Assembly (NCBI RefSeq): GCF_000173075.1
Contig: NZ_ABVL01000006.1
Location: forward strand, 124,001-188,000
Direction of reading: 5' to 3'
Origin: Chthoniobacter flavus Ellin428
GTDB taxonomy: Bacteria; Verrucomicrobiota; Verrucomicrobiia; Chthoniobacterales; Chthoniobacteraceae
Length of the DNA: 64,000 nucleotides
Part shown: positions 42,380 through 50,913 of the stretch, piece by piece
How the letters are laid out: the number at the start of each line of letters is the position of its first letter
How positions within the stretch are numbered: position 1 is the first letter of the stretch
Translations under genes and position numbers: made by a program
Notes under the pieces: generated by a model
What the model was told of the DNA's origin: nothing
Databases searched by the model: none
The model's input: the letters and a program-made list of their open reading frames with translations, nothing else

Positions 42380-43942
42380 TCAATCGTTTTCCAGCAGCCG
42401 CAGGACACCGCGCAACGGGATGGGGAGCCACGGAGGGCGGTTGTTGATCTCGTAGACGATTTCGTAGAGCGCCTTTTCGAGGAGGAAAGCTTCGAGCAGG
42501 TGATCCTCCTCGGCGTGGACCGTCGAGCGGAAGGGCGCACCTTCCGTGGCGACGAGCCAGGCGTCGAGAAAGGCGAGTTGTGCCTTGGCGGACCACTGCT
42601 CGGCGTAGGTCGAGAGCGTGGGGCGATACTCGGCGTGCGCTTCGAGAGCGGCATGCGCGGCGTAATCGAAGGAGCGCAACATGCCGGCGACATCTCGGAG
42701 CGGAGAGCGCTTCTCGCGGCGGGTGGCGAGGGAGCGCAGTGGTTCGCCCTCGAAATCGATGATCACGAAATCACCGCCCGTCTCGAGCACCTGGCCGAGA
42801 TGGTAATCGCCGTGAGTGCGGGTCTTGATGGCGTTGACCGCTGTGCCCAGCGAATCGGTCCGCTGCCGCAGTGCCCGCTCGTGAGCGACGAATTGATCGG
42901 CGAGCTCCTGGATCTCAGGAGGGAGTGTCGTGCGTTTTTTGCCGATCAGCTCATGCACCTGGCGCAAGGAAGCGCGAATGCTCTCGGCGAGCGCTTTGCC
43001 GTCGGCGGACGTGAGCGGCTCCGCGGCGAAATCGGGGTCCGTGGTTTCCTCGGCCAGCGCGCGGTGCATTTCCCCGGTGCGGGTGCCGAGCTGCGCGGCG
43101 CGGGCCAGCGATTCGCTCTCGATTTTCCCGGCCGCTTCCGTCTTCCCGAGCAGCAAGTTTTCGAACCAGCGCTTCAATTCTCCCAGCGTGAAACTCCATG
43201 CATCGCTCTGGTGCGGCACGAGGCCGGTCGCGAGCGCGAGGACGCAGCATTCACCCCGTGGACTGCGATGCTCGATGGCCCCGGCGAAGGGTGGCGCAGA
43301 GGCGAAGTGGCGGCCGCTGAGAAACCGCAGAATTTCCGCATCGGGATTCATGCCGTGCTCGAGCCGGCGATAGAGCTTCAGGAAAATCTGGTCGCCGTAG
43401 ACGATCGAGGAGTTGCTCTGCTCCACGGCCAGCGCGCGGGAGGCGGGCGTATCTTTGATCAGGCCGAGTGCCGGGCCGGTCTGTCCCGTGAGGCTGCCGT
43501 GTTCGCCCCCTCGCGTGACTTCGCCGGCCATCAGGGTGAAGAGCGCATCACGGAATGCCTGGTCGTGAATGGCGTCGCAGAGCACGCCATCGGCGGATTG
43601 CGCGAGGACGGCATTGGGTTGGTTCGCGGCGAGTTCGCGCGCTGCCGGGCCGCGGAGGATTTGTAGTGGCAGCAGATAGGTCTCCGTCGATTTGTCCGCA
43701 TACTCCACATCGATCAGCACGAGCCGCGCGGCATCCGGCGCGGGGCTCACGGGAATCACATCCTGCACGGAGAAGCGCTGGGGATCGCGCGCCTTGCCGG
43801 CGAACCAGCGGCAGCGCGGAATGTAAGCAGGCAAAATGTGGCTCTCGAACGATTCCCGCTGCGGCCCCGGCGCGAACAAATCTTCATGGGCGAGATCGGG
43901 CAGAGGGCAGGGCGTTTCTGGAGTGCTCATGGCGACGGTCAT
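42380..43942 (-). CDS. Maltokinase-like protein
   Basis: The protein is about 520 residues (start ATG 43942; 43930 is a second choice). The N-terminal part has RCRWFAGKARDPQRFSVQDV, typical of maltokinases (Mak/Pep2). The kinase core follows: VYGDQIFLKLYRRLEHGMNP (Lys for ATP), THGDYHLGQVLETGGDFVIIDFEGEP with the catalytic HGD and metal DFE motifs. Maltokinase makes maltose 1-phosphate for the GlgE alpha-glucan route. TreS and GlgE are not visible here. With the GH57 branching enzyme downstream it suggests a storage-glucan role. Confidence 0.9.
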   Translation of the reverse strand: MTVAMSTPETPCPLPDLAHEDLFAPGPQRESFESHILPAYIPRCRWFAGKARDPQRFSVQDVIPVSPAPDAARLVLIDVEYADKSTETYLLPLQILRGPAARELAANQPNAVLAQSADGVLCDAIHDQAFRDALFTLMAGEVTRGGEHGSLTGQTGPALGLIKDTPASRALAVEQSNSSIVYGDQIFLKLYRRLEHGMNPDAEILRFLSGRHFASAPPFAGAIEHRSPRGECCVLALATGLVPHQSDAWSFTLGELKRWFENLLLGKTEAAGKIESESLARAAQLGTRTGEMHRALAEETTDPDFAAEPLTSADGKALAESIRASLRQVHELIGKKRTTLPPEIQELADQFVAHERALRQRTDSLGTAVNAIKTRTHGDYHLGQVLETGGDFVIIDFEGEPLRSLATRREKRSPLRDVAGMLRSFDYAAHAALEAHAEYRPTLSTYAEQWSAKAQLAFLDAWLVATEGAPFRSTVHAEEDHLLEAFLLEKALYEIVYEINNRPPWLPIPLRGVLRLLEND

Positions 43943-44003
43943 TAAATAGTCCGAACATTTATTCGGGCGCGAGCCATGAACCTGCCGGATTATTTTGAGA
44001 GAA

Positions 44004-44066
44004 AAGGATGAAGGCGGAAGGATGAAGGATGAAAAACCGCGCAGCGCACTGCTCTTCATCCCTTTC
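44004..44066. repeat. GGATGAA-family palindromic element
   Basis: Left-arm words AGGATGAAGG / AGGATGAAGGATG are at 44005-44033, and the right-arm complement CTTCATCCCTTTCT is at 44053-44066. It ends directly at the stop codon of the transglutaminase-like gene (44067-44069). It belongs to the same word family as the coding repeat at 40513. Confidence 0.7.
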
Positions 44067-44663
44067 TTACACCCCCGCCGTGCTACTCTTGCTCGCGGTG
44101 TCGGCGACCAACCCAGCCTTGTCGGTGTGACGATACGCGCTGTTCCTGGCGTAGGAATAGAGCGGGACGTATTCATTGGCGCCGGCGCGGTCGGCGGGGA
44201 TGGCGTGGTTGAGCATCGTGCAATCCAGGATCCACCACTGGCCTTCGTGCTCCCATAGGAGCCACGCGTGGCTGACGTGCGAACCGCGCTCCAGTTTGCC
44301 GATAACGAAGCGGACGTTCTGGTCTTTGAGCTGGTCCATGAGCCAGAGCGCCTTGTCCTTGCAATCGCCGCAATGACGGGCGGCGGTTTCCTGGGGGCGG
44401 CCGGGACATAGGGTTCGGCATGGGCGTAGCGGAAGGCGCGGCCTTCGCGCATCAGCGCATTCACGCGATCCAGCGTGGCGCCTTCGCCGTGGGTGTTGTT
44501 GAGGACCTGCTTCACCGGGGTGAGGAAACGGTCGTAGGGAGTGGCCGCGTGCCGCGGTGCCGAGGTCGACCGCCGCGCTGGCGGAAAGTTTGGCGGTGAG
44601 GAAGAGAGCAGCGAGGGCGAGGAACTTTTTCGAACGGGCGGAGCGGGAAGCGAAATTTTTCAT
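44067..44663 (-). pseudogene. Transglutaminase-like cysteine protease gene with two frameshifts
   Basis: Frame A starts at ATG 44663 with a signal peptide (KKFLALAALFLTAKLSASAA). Near 44540-44565 the reading jumps to frame B, which then codes YDRFLTPVKQVLNNTHGEG and MREGRAFRYAHAEPYVPAAP. Near 44390-44397 (a run of Gs) it returns to frame A: HCGDCKDKALWLMDQL, then HVSHAWLLWEHEGQWWILD. The Cys in GDCKDKA, His in SHAW and Asp in ILD are a transglutaminase-like triad. One base extra and one base missing would explain both shifts. It could be a sequencing error, a true pseudogene or an unusual recoding event. As read, one continuous protein is not made. Confidence 0.75.
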
Positions 44664-44727
44664 ACCCCGCTGTTGAGAAGCCGCGCGGGGTTGTGACGCG
44701 GGGAACGAAAGATTTTTGAAAAATCTC

Positions 44728-44812
44728 GGAGGGAAGCGCTCCCGCGCGCTCCCATTTCTCATTCCGTCCCGCCATCGAAAGTGGGAACGCGGAGGAGCGC
44801 GTCCCTCCGCGG
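44728..44812. repeat. Palindromic GGAGGGA-CGCGCTCC element
   Basis: The left arm GAGGGAAGCGCTCC...CCATTTC (44729-44758) and the right arm GAAAGTGGGAACGCGG...GCGCGTCCCTC (44777-44807) match in about 24 of 30 positions. The end GCGGAGG/CCTCCGC also forms a perfect stem. It ends 8 bases from the stop codon of the ABC ATPase gene (44820), as a 3' hairpin of the ABC operon. A related word set occurs near 52370-52410. Confidence 0.7.
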
Positions 44813-44819
44813 GGTCGGC

Positions 44820-45551
44820 TTAGTGCCGCAGGATGCGCGCGAGGAAATCGCGGCATTCCTGGCTCTGCGGATTGGCGAAAAGCTCCTCGGCTGGGGCGTG
44901 CTCGATGATGCGGCCCTGGGCGAGGAAGGCCACGCGGTCGGCGACGTGGCGGGCGAAGCCCATTTCGTGGGTCACGAGCAGAAAATCGCGGCCTTCGTTT
45001 TTCAGCTCCTCGATGACGTCGAGCACCTCGGCGGTCATCTCAGGATCAAGCGCGCTGGTCGGTTCATCGAAGAGCAGCAGGCGGGGCTTGATGGCGATGG
45101 CCCGGGCGATGGCCACGCGCTGTTTCTGGCCACCGCTGAGTTCGGCGGGTTTTTTGTGCGCGTGATCCGCGAGGGCGAAACGACGCAACGTTTCGCGCGC
45201 CAGTTCCGCGGCTGCGGCCGGGGCGAGGCCGTGCACCTTTTCGAGCGGCAGGGTGATATTCGTCAGCGCGGAAAGGTGCGGGAAAAGATTGTAGGCCTGA
45301 AAGACCACGCCGAGCTGGCGGCGATGGGCGCGCAAGGCGGGTTCGTTGAAGCGCAATTGCTCGCCATTGAGGGCGATGTCCCCGGAATCCGGCGCCACCA
45401 ATCCGGCAATGATCCGCAAGAGCGTGGACTTGCCCCCGCCACTCGGGCCGATGAGTGCGAGGCTGCGCAATTCGCCGAAATCGACGGTCATGTCGTCGAT
45501 CACACGATTGGCGTCGTAGCTCTTGTTGAGATGGCGAAGGTCCAGTCTCAT
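44820..45551 (-). CDS. Polar amino acid ABC transporter ATP-binding protein
   Basis: The 243-residue protein is a GlnQ/HisP-type ATPase: Walker A GPSGGGKST (residues 35-43), Q-loop VFQAYNLFPH, signature LSGGQKQRVAIARA, Walker B LLLFDEPTSALDPE, and switch His in LLVTHEMGFARHVADRV. The Q-loop and EMGFAR are typical of polar amino acid systems. It starts at ATG 45551, overlapping the permease stop codon by four bases. It drives uptake across the inner membrane together with the permease. No substrate-binding protein gene is adjacent. Confidence 0.93.
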   Translation of the reverse strand: MRLDLRHLNKSYDANRVIDDMTVDFGELRSLALIGPSGGGKSTLLRIIAGLVAPDSGDIALNGEQLRFNEPALRAHRRQLGVVFQAYNLFPHLSALTNITLPLEKVHGLAPAAAAELARETLRRFALADHAHKKPAELSGGQKQRVAIARAIAIKPRLLLFDEPTSALDPEMTAEVLDVIEELKNEGRDFLLVTHEMGFARHVADRVAFLAQGRIIEHAPAEELFANPQSQECRDFLARILRH

Positions 45552-46291
45552 GTCTCGAAGCGGGCGCGCTGCTCGAGGCGCTGGGTCCAGAGCGAGATGG
45601 GCAGGGTGAGGATGAGATACCCGAGCGCCACCGGCAGATAGATCTCGAAGGTGGTGTAGGTGATCGAGTTGGTCTGCGTGGCGGCGAGGCTGAATTCCGC
45701 GATGCCCAGGACGGAGAGCAGCGAGGAATCCTTGATGATGCTGGCGAATTGACCGGCGAGCGGCGGCAGGCTTTGCCGCAAGGCCAGCGGGAAAATGACG
45801 TAGCGGTAGGTCTGCACGCGGCTGAAGCCGAGGGAGCGCGCGGTCTCGAGTTGGGAAGCGCCGACCCCTTCGATGCCTGCGCGGAAAATTTCGCTGATGT
45901 AAGCGCCCTCGAAGAAGGAGAGGGTCAACGCCCCGGCGATCAGGCGGAGATCGCTCGAAAGCTTTTCGCCAAAAGCGTACCAGTAGATGAAGAGTTGCAC
46001 GAGGAGCGGCGTGCCACGGGTGAGCTCCACGAAAATTTGCACCGCATCGCGCAGGGGCATGATCGGCGCCCGACGGGCCAGCGCCAGGAGCATGCCGATG
46101 AGGCAACTGAATGGAATGGCCAGCGCCGAGATGCCCACGGTCGTGAGCCACCCGTCCAGAAAGAGCCGCCAATAGCTCGCCGCCTGTGCCCAGTTCCAAT
46201 GGTAATCGAGCAACGCAAACGCCCCCGCGCAGATCCCCGCGAGCAGCACGAACGCCGCGATGAAGCTGAGGATGCGGGTGAGGCGGGGCAT
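45548..46291 (-). CDS. Polar amino acid ABC transporter permease
   Basis: The 247-residue membrane protein has about five helices and the HisM/GlnP family pattern: LTTVGISALAIPFSCLIGML, FVELTRGTPLLVQLFIYWYA, and the EAA loop EGVGASQLETARSLGFSRVQ that docks to the ATPase. Then SQSLPPLAG-like PLAGQFASIIKDSSLLSVLG. Only one permease is present, so it may act as a homodimer. Its end overlaps the ATPase start (ATGA). The gene begins 14 bases after a large CAGTRAT repeat. Confidence 0.92.
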   Translation of the reverse strand: MPRLTRILSFIAAFVLLAGICAGAFALLDYHWNWAQAASYWRLFLDGWLTTVGISALAIPFSCLIGMLLALARRAPIMPLRDAVQIFVELTRGTPLLVQLFIYWYAFGEKLSSDLRLIAGALTLSFFEGAYISEIFRAGIEGVGASQLETARSLGFSRVQTYRYVIFPLALRQSLPPLAGQFASIIKDSSLLSVLGIAEFSLAATQTNSITYTTFEIYLPVALGYLILTLPISLWTQRLEQRARFET

Positions 46292-46304
46292 GTGGGGAAG
46301 TAAG

Positions 46305-46450
46305 CAGTGATCAGTGATCAGTGATCAGTAATCAGTAATCAGTAATCAGTAATCAGTAAGCGCTGCGCGGTTGCCACACTGAATACTGATTACTGAATAC
46401 TGATTACTGAATACTGATTACTGAATACTGATTACTGAATACTGATCACT
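46305..46450. repeat. Palindromic 7-mer-word element (CAGTRAT family), copy 3, longest
   Basis: The left arm at 46305-46358 has about seven CAGTGAT/CAGTAAT words in register. The loop holds GCGCTGCGCGG. The right arm at 46377-46448 has about ten ACTGAAT/ACTGATT words. The stop TGA of the DUF885 gene (complement of 46446-46448) is the TGA of the last ACTGATCAC word. So the element reads directly into the end of one gene and stops 14 bases before the permease start. Confidence 0.9.
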
Positions 46451-48077
46451 TTTCCCCCGCCGGGCGCAGGCGCGATTGCCAGATCCAGCTCCACGGCAGC
46501 GCGCCGAAGCTGAGCATCCAGTCGTTGAATTGGCGGAGCGACCAGCCTTCGCGGCTGACGAGCTGGGCGTGCAGGCGCTCCACTTCGAGGCGGCCGAGCA
46601 GGTAGCTCATCGGCACGGTGGGCGAACTGGTGTACCAATTCACGTCGCCCTTCGCGCGGGCGGCGGTGAAACCGACGCCTTCCTGCAGGCGCTTCACCGC
46701 GCCGGCGTAGGTGAGCTTGCCGCTGTGCAGGCCGCAATCGATGACGATCCGGTGGGCGCGCCAGAGGGCGTCGTGGATCTGGGTGAGCCGCGCCTCGGGG
46801 TAGTCGACGATGCCGAGGTCGACCGATTGTTTTTCACACCACAGCGTCCAGCCTTCGTAGAAGATGGCGTGATGCATGAGCCGGCGGATTTTGCTCGGGT
46901 GCCGGTTTTGCACCACGAATTGGAGATGATGTCCCGGATAGGCCTCGTGGGCGCAGGTCAGCGCAAGGCCGAAGTGCTGGCGGATTTCCTCCGCGCGTTT
47001 TTCAGGCGTGGGCTGGTCGAGGCTGAGGTCGTTGACCCAGAAAATGCCGGTCTGGTCGGAATCAAACGCCCCCGGTTGCAAATACGCCGCGGTGGGGAAC
47101 TGGTGCTTCAAATAATCCGGCACCGGCATCACGCGGCACCTCTCTTTCGGCGGGAAGGTCACGAAATCCGCATGCTGAAATTGTCCGCGCGTCTCGGTGG
47201 TCACGCGCGCGTATTCCTCCAACAAGGGCGCCTGCGGCTGCCAGCGTTTCGAGGCGTCTGCCAAAATCGCCGCCACGGACTTGCCACGGCTGAAGCGTTT
47301 CGCCTCCGCCTTGAGATCCGCGCCGAGCTTTTCCACCAGCGAATGGCCGAGCGCTTCCGCCTCATCCACGCTCAACGAGAAGCCGAGTCGCTCGCGAATG
47401 AGGAATTCGAAATTCTCGCGCCCGATGGAAAAGCCATTGGCCGATCCTGGCGCCTTGGCTTCGGCGGCCTTCGCATAGCGCTGCAGGGCGACGATGACAT
47501 CCTCAATGAGCTTCGCCGTCTTCGCGGGCTTCGGCGAGACCGCCCCAAGCTGCGCACCGACTTGCTCGAAGAAAGACTTCGCCCCGTCGCAACTTTGCCG
47601 CGCGAGCCTGGTCCAAAGCGGCACCGGCTTGCGCAGACACGCTGCGCCCTGCTCGAGAAACCGCGGCAGCGCCGCCAGCCGGGCCTCGATCGCCTCCCGC
47701 GCCGGCTTCAGATTCTCCGCGTGCCGGACGACCAGATGGAAAATTGCGTCGATTGCCGTCCCACAATGGACCTGCGGATTGATCCGCCAATGCGGAAACG
47801 AGTCCGAGAAAAAGCGTTCCGTGCGCAGCAGTGCGACCAAGCCGCGCCGGTCGAGCCAGTCATCGCCCGTGAAAGCGAAATCCGGCAGCGCCTCGATTTC
47901 CCGTAGCGTGGTCTCGACCAGCGCGAGGTATTCGAGATGCGTCGCCGCATCGTTGCCGCCGAGCAGCGCGTCGTATTCATGCAACCCGCGCTCGCTGGCT
48001 ACGTGGGGAAATAGGCGATGCGTCTCGTCCAAATAACGCGACGTCAATGCGCGGAACCGCCGGATCGGGTTACTCAT
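46446..48077 (-). CDS. DUF885 family protein, putative metallopeptidase-like
   Basis: The 543-residue protein has the DUF885 mark HEAYPGHHLQ, an HExxH-like metal site, with preceding GLALTCAHEAYPG and following MHHAIFYEGWTLWCEKQ, where Glu may complete the site. The N-terminal part (FPHVASERGLHEYDALLGG) is typical. Some relatives hydrolyse proteins or cell-wall peptides; substrate is unknown here. No signal peptide is seen. Its start codon overlaps the stop of the 48074-48889 gene by four bases (ATGA), so both form an operon. Its own stop codon lies in a repeat. Confidence 0.87.
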   Translation of the reverse strand: MSNPIRRFRALTSRYLDETHRLFPHVASERGLHEYDALLGGNDAATHLEYLALVETTLREIEALPDFAFTGDDWLDRRGLVALLRTERFFSDSFPHWRINPQVHCGTAIDAIFHLVVRHAENLKPAREAIEARLAALPRFLEQGAACLRKPVPLWTRLARQSCDGAKSFFEQVGAQLGAVSPKPAKTAKLIEDVIVALQRYAKAAEAKAPGSANGFSIGRENFEFLIRERLGFSLSVDEAEALGHSLVEKLGADLKAEAKRFSRGKSVAAILADASKRWQPQAPLLEEYARVTTETRGQFQHADFVTFPPKERCRVMPVPDYLKHQFPTAAYLQPGAFDSDQTGIFWVNDLSLDQPTPEKRAEEIRQHFGLALTCAHEAYPGHHLQFVVQNRHPSKIRRLMHHAIFYEGWTLWCEKQSVDLGIVDYPEARLTQIHDALWRAHRIVIDCGLHSGKLTYAGAVKRLQEGVGFTAARAKGDVNWYTSSPTVPMSYLLGRLEVERLHAQLVSREGWSLRQFNDWMLSFGALPWSWIWQSRLRPAGEK

Positions 48078-48889
48078 TCTTCGTTACTACTCACCTGCTG
48101 GTTGATGGCGCGGGCCAGATCGCGGATGTGCTTCACTTCGTCTTTGGTAACCGGCGTATCGACCGGCTTGGTCGTAATGGTTTTCACCTCGGTGAGGTTT
48201 TTCTCGATCGTCTGGGCGAGCTTCGTCTTCTTGAAAGTCGGGTTGAGCGTCGAGACGCGGTCGACGAAGTAGTCGAGCAACTCCGGTTGAATGAGCGTGC
48301 GCGCCTTTTCCACCGAATAGTCGTCCTCCACCGCCGTGCTGGTGATCTCCAGTGCGCGCAGCCAGCCGCCGAGCGCGATAAGATGCGCGACCTCCTCGTC
48401 CTTCAAACCCATCAGCGCCGATTCCACTTCGGCCTGGGTGCGGACGAGTTCCTGTTTTACCGCCGGCCACTGGGAGCGCGCCGCTTTTTCCAGGATACTT
48501 CGACTATGTTTCGTCACGTGTTCGGCCACGCCGAGACCCTTGGCCAGCCGGAGCAGCGCGCGGCCCACGGGTTCGATACGCGACTGCTTCTCGCTGGCCA
48601 CGGCCAGGAAGCCATCGGCAATGACGGCGCCAGTTTCCAGCGCCAGACGGGGGCGATCCTGCGGTGTCGATTCGGGTAAATCCCGCCAGACTTTGTCGAA
48701 AGGGAAGGGCTTCAGCGTTTCGAGTTCCTGGAGCACGAGTTCGATGGACGGAGCCGTGAAACCATTCACGCCCAGTTCCTCGCGGATGTGCTCGATATCG
48801 TCTTCCGAAGGCTTCGGCGCGGCCGGCGAATACGTATTCAATAAGAGGCTGGCGGTGAGGAAAAGCAACCAGCGCACAGGGATTTGCAT
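48074..48889 (-). CDS. Exported hypothetical protein, helical
   Basis: I use ATG 48889, which opens a signal peptide (MQIPVRWLLFLTASLLLNTY, cleavage near PAAP); a TTG 18 bases upstream is less likely. The 271-residue product is mostly helical, rich in Glu, Leu and Lys, with stretches such as RIEPVGRALLRLAKGLGVAE and SQWPAVKQELVRTQAEVESA. I do not recognise the family. It precedes and overlaps the DUF885 gene, so the two may act together in the periplasm, but the DUF885 protein itself shows no export signal. Confidence 0.7.
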   Translation of the reverse strand: MQIPVRWLLFLTASLLLNTYSPAAPKPSEDDIEHIREELGVNGFTAPSIELVLQELETLKPFPFDKVWRDLPESTPQDRPRLALETGAVIADGFLAVASEKQSRIEPVGRALLRLAKGLGVAEHVTKHSRSILEKAARSQWPAVKQELVRTQAEVESALMGLKDEEVAHLIALGGWLRALEITSTAVEDDYSVEKARTLIQPELLDYFVDRVSTLNPTFKKTKLAQTIEKNLTEVKTITTKPVDTPVTKDEVKHIRDLARAINQQVSSNEE

Positions 48890-49007
48890 GGGCAGCGATA
48901 ATGCCAAGATGCGCCGAGATTGCAGCAGCTAATTTAAGTGCGTCAAAGCGTCGCGGAAGCCCTTGGCCGTGCGCGATTTCCCGCTTGACCATCAGAAGGC
49001 ACCGGCC

Positions 49008-50558
49008 ATGATTCCGCCCTTAATTCGGCCGGAAACGGCTCACAAATCCACTATGCCAGGAAGCTTGGGAAATACAATTTGGACTATCTGCTATTTCGTC
49101 GTCCTTTTCGGCCTGTCTCTTTACGGCCTGCATCGCTACGTCATCGTCTATCTTTTTCTGAAGAATCGCAATAAGCCACCGCAACCGAAGGCCACTTTTG
49201 ACAAGTTGCCCAAGGTCACGGTCCAATTGCCGATCTTTAACGAGATGTACGTAGTAGAGCGATTGCTGAAATCGGTCGCCGCACTCGACTACCCGCGCGA
49301 GCTCCTTCAGGTGCAAGTGCTGGACGATTCCACCGACGAAACCACGAAGATCGCCGCCGAACGGGTGACCGAACTGAAGGCTGCGGGGCTCGATATCGAG
49401 CTGGTGCATCGCACCGACCGCACCGGGTTCAAAGCCGGCGCCCTCGAGGCCGGCATGAAGTCGGCCACCGGCGAGTTCGTTCTCATCCTCGATGCGGATT
49501 TCGTGCCCGCTCCGGACATGCTCCGCAAGACCATCCACTTCTTCACCGACCCGAAGATTGGCATGATCCAGACCCGCTGGGGCCACCTGAACCGCACTTA
49601 CTCGCTCCTCACGCGTGTTCAGGCCATGTTCCTCGACGGCCATCTCCTGCTCGAGCAGACCGCCCGCTCCCGCGCTGGACGGTTCTTCAATTTCAACGGC
49701 ACCGCCGGTCTTTGGCGGCGCTCGTGTGTGTCCGACGCCGGCGGCTGGCAGCACGATACCCTTACCGAGGATCTCGACCTCAGCTACCGCGCGCAGCTCA
49801 AGGGCTGGCGTTTTATCTTCCTGCCGAATCTCGTCACGCCGGCGGAATTGCCGGTGGACATGAATGGCTTCAAGTCGCAGCAGCATCGCTGGACGAAGGG
49901 TTCGATCCAGACTTGCATCAAGCTGCTCCCCGCCGTGTGGAAGGCGAAGCTCCCGCTGCTGGTAAAATTCGAGGCGACGGCCCACCTCACGTCGAACTAC
50001 GCCTACCTGCTGCTCTTTTTTCTCTGCATCCTCATGCATCCGGCGACGGGCGATGGCAGCCATCATCCGTGGCAGATTTGGCTGGTCGATATCCCGATCT
50101 ACCTGTCGGCTTCGTTGCCGGCGGCGGTCTTCTATATCTGCGCGCAGCGCGAGCTGTATCCGAAATCGTGGATCAAGGAGATCATCCTGCTCCCGATGGT
50201 GCTGGCGCTCGGCATCGGCCTGGCGATCAACAACACCCGGGCGGTCCTCGAAGCGATGTTTGGGCATCAGTCCGAGTTCACCCGCACGCCGAAGTACGGT
50301 ATCCAGAGCCGCACGCAATCGTGGAAAAAGGCGCGTTATGTGCCGATGAAGACGATGCTGCCGTTCATCGAACTCGCGTTTGCCATTTACTTCAGCTACC
50401 TGCTCGGCTTCGCCGTGGCCCACGGCCAATGGTTGAACGCGGCCTTCCTCTCGCTCTTCCTCGTGGGCTTTACCTACGTGGCGCTGTGCTCGCTGGCCCA
50501 GTGGATGCCGAACCTGCGCTTCCCCGGTCGTGATACCGGCGCGCCGCTGGCGGCGTAA
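49008..50558 (+). CDS. Processive family-2 glycosyltransferase (cellulose-synthase-like)
   Basis: The protein has about 516 residues with the start at ATG 49008, preceded by AGAAGG; ATG 49053 is an alternative. One N-terminal membrane helix (TIWTICYFVVLFGLSLYGLH) precedes the GT2 domain with DDSTDE, DADF, TEDLDL and QQHRW, the D,D,D,QxxRW set of processive beta-glycan synthases. Four or more C-terminal helices follow (HLTSNYAYLLLFFLCI, WIKEIILLPMVLALG, then the end). It probably extends a beta-glucan or mannan across the membrane. No partner subunit gene is near. Confidence 0.92.
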   Translation: MIPPLIRPETAHKSTMPGSLGNTIWTICYFVVLFGLSLYGLHRYVIVYLFLKNRNKPPQPKATFDKLPKVTVQLPIFNEMYVVERLLKSVAALDYPRELLQVQVLDDSTDETTKIAAERVTELKAAGLDIELVHRTDRTGFKAGALEAGMKSATGEFVLILDADFVPAPDMLRKTIHFFTDPKIGMIQTRWGHLNRTYSLLTRVQAMFLDGHLLLEQTARSRAGRFFNFNGTAGLWRRSCVSDAGGWQHDTLTEDLDLSYRAQLKGWRFIFLPNLVTPAELPVDMNGFKSQQHRWTKGSIQTCIKLLPAVWKAKLPLLVKFEATAHLTSNYAYLLLFFLCILMHPATGDGSHHPWQIWLVDIPIYLSASLPAAVFYICAQRELYPKSWIKEIILLPMVLALGIGLAINNTRAVLEAMFGHQSEFTRTPKYGIQSRTQSWKKARYVPMKTMLPFIELAFAIYFSYLLGFAVAHGQWLNAAFLSLFLVGFTYVALCSLAQWMPNLRFPGRDTGAPLAA

Positions 50559-50571
50559 GCAGAGAAGGATT

Positions 50572-50655
50572 TTAAAACGCAGGGACCCAGCGCGGCGGAG
50601 CCGCAACCAAAGAAATTTTTAAACGCAGAGGCCGCGGAGGCGCAGAGAAGAAGTG
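50572..50655. repeat. Direct AAACGCAG repeat with inner hairpin
   Basis: TTTTAAAACGCAGGG at 50572 and TTTTTAAACGCAGAGG at about 50616 are direct copies. GCGGC-GGA-GCCGC between them forms a perfect short stem. CGCAGAG occurs again at the end. It begins 13 bases past the glycosyltransferase stop codon. Confidence 0.6.
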
Positions 50656-50674
50656 TAGACGGGCTGGTGGAGTA

Positions 50675-50757
50675 AAAACCGCCAATGGACGCGAATCGGA
50701 AACGCATTCATCGTCCTCCTCTATTGGCGTCGATTGGCGTCGATTCGCGGTTAAAAA
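50675..50757. repeat. Palindromic AACCGC / GCGGTT element
   Basis: The left arm AACCGCCAATGGACGCGAAT (from 50677) and the right arm ATTGGCGTCGATTGGCGTCG...GCGGTT (to about 50752) are complementary in word order, with the right arm doubled (ATTGGCGTCG twice). It lies in the gene-free stretch after the family-2 glycosyltransferase. Confidence 0.7.
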
Positions 50758-50913
50758 ATCTACGCAGGCTGCGGACATTTTTAGGGTTAGCACTGTAGAA
50801 ACGGAGAGGTAAAAGCGGGTGAGTGATGCGGCGTTTTTTGGTGATGCGCGGCCGTTTTGGGCCCGGCTGTCTTAGACGTGATGAATGTCAACGCCTCGCC
50901 ATCCGGAGCTCGG

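Noticed and set aside
46305-46450. CRISPR-like appearance of the CAGTRAT words
   Set aside because: Words are only 7 bases, in tandem with no spacers, and form a palindrome; there are no cas genes.
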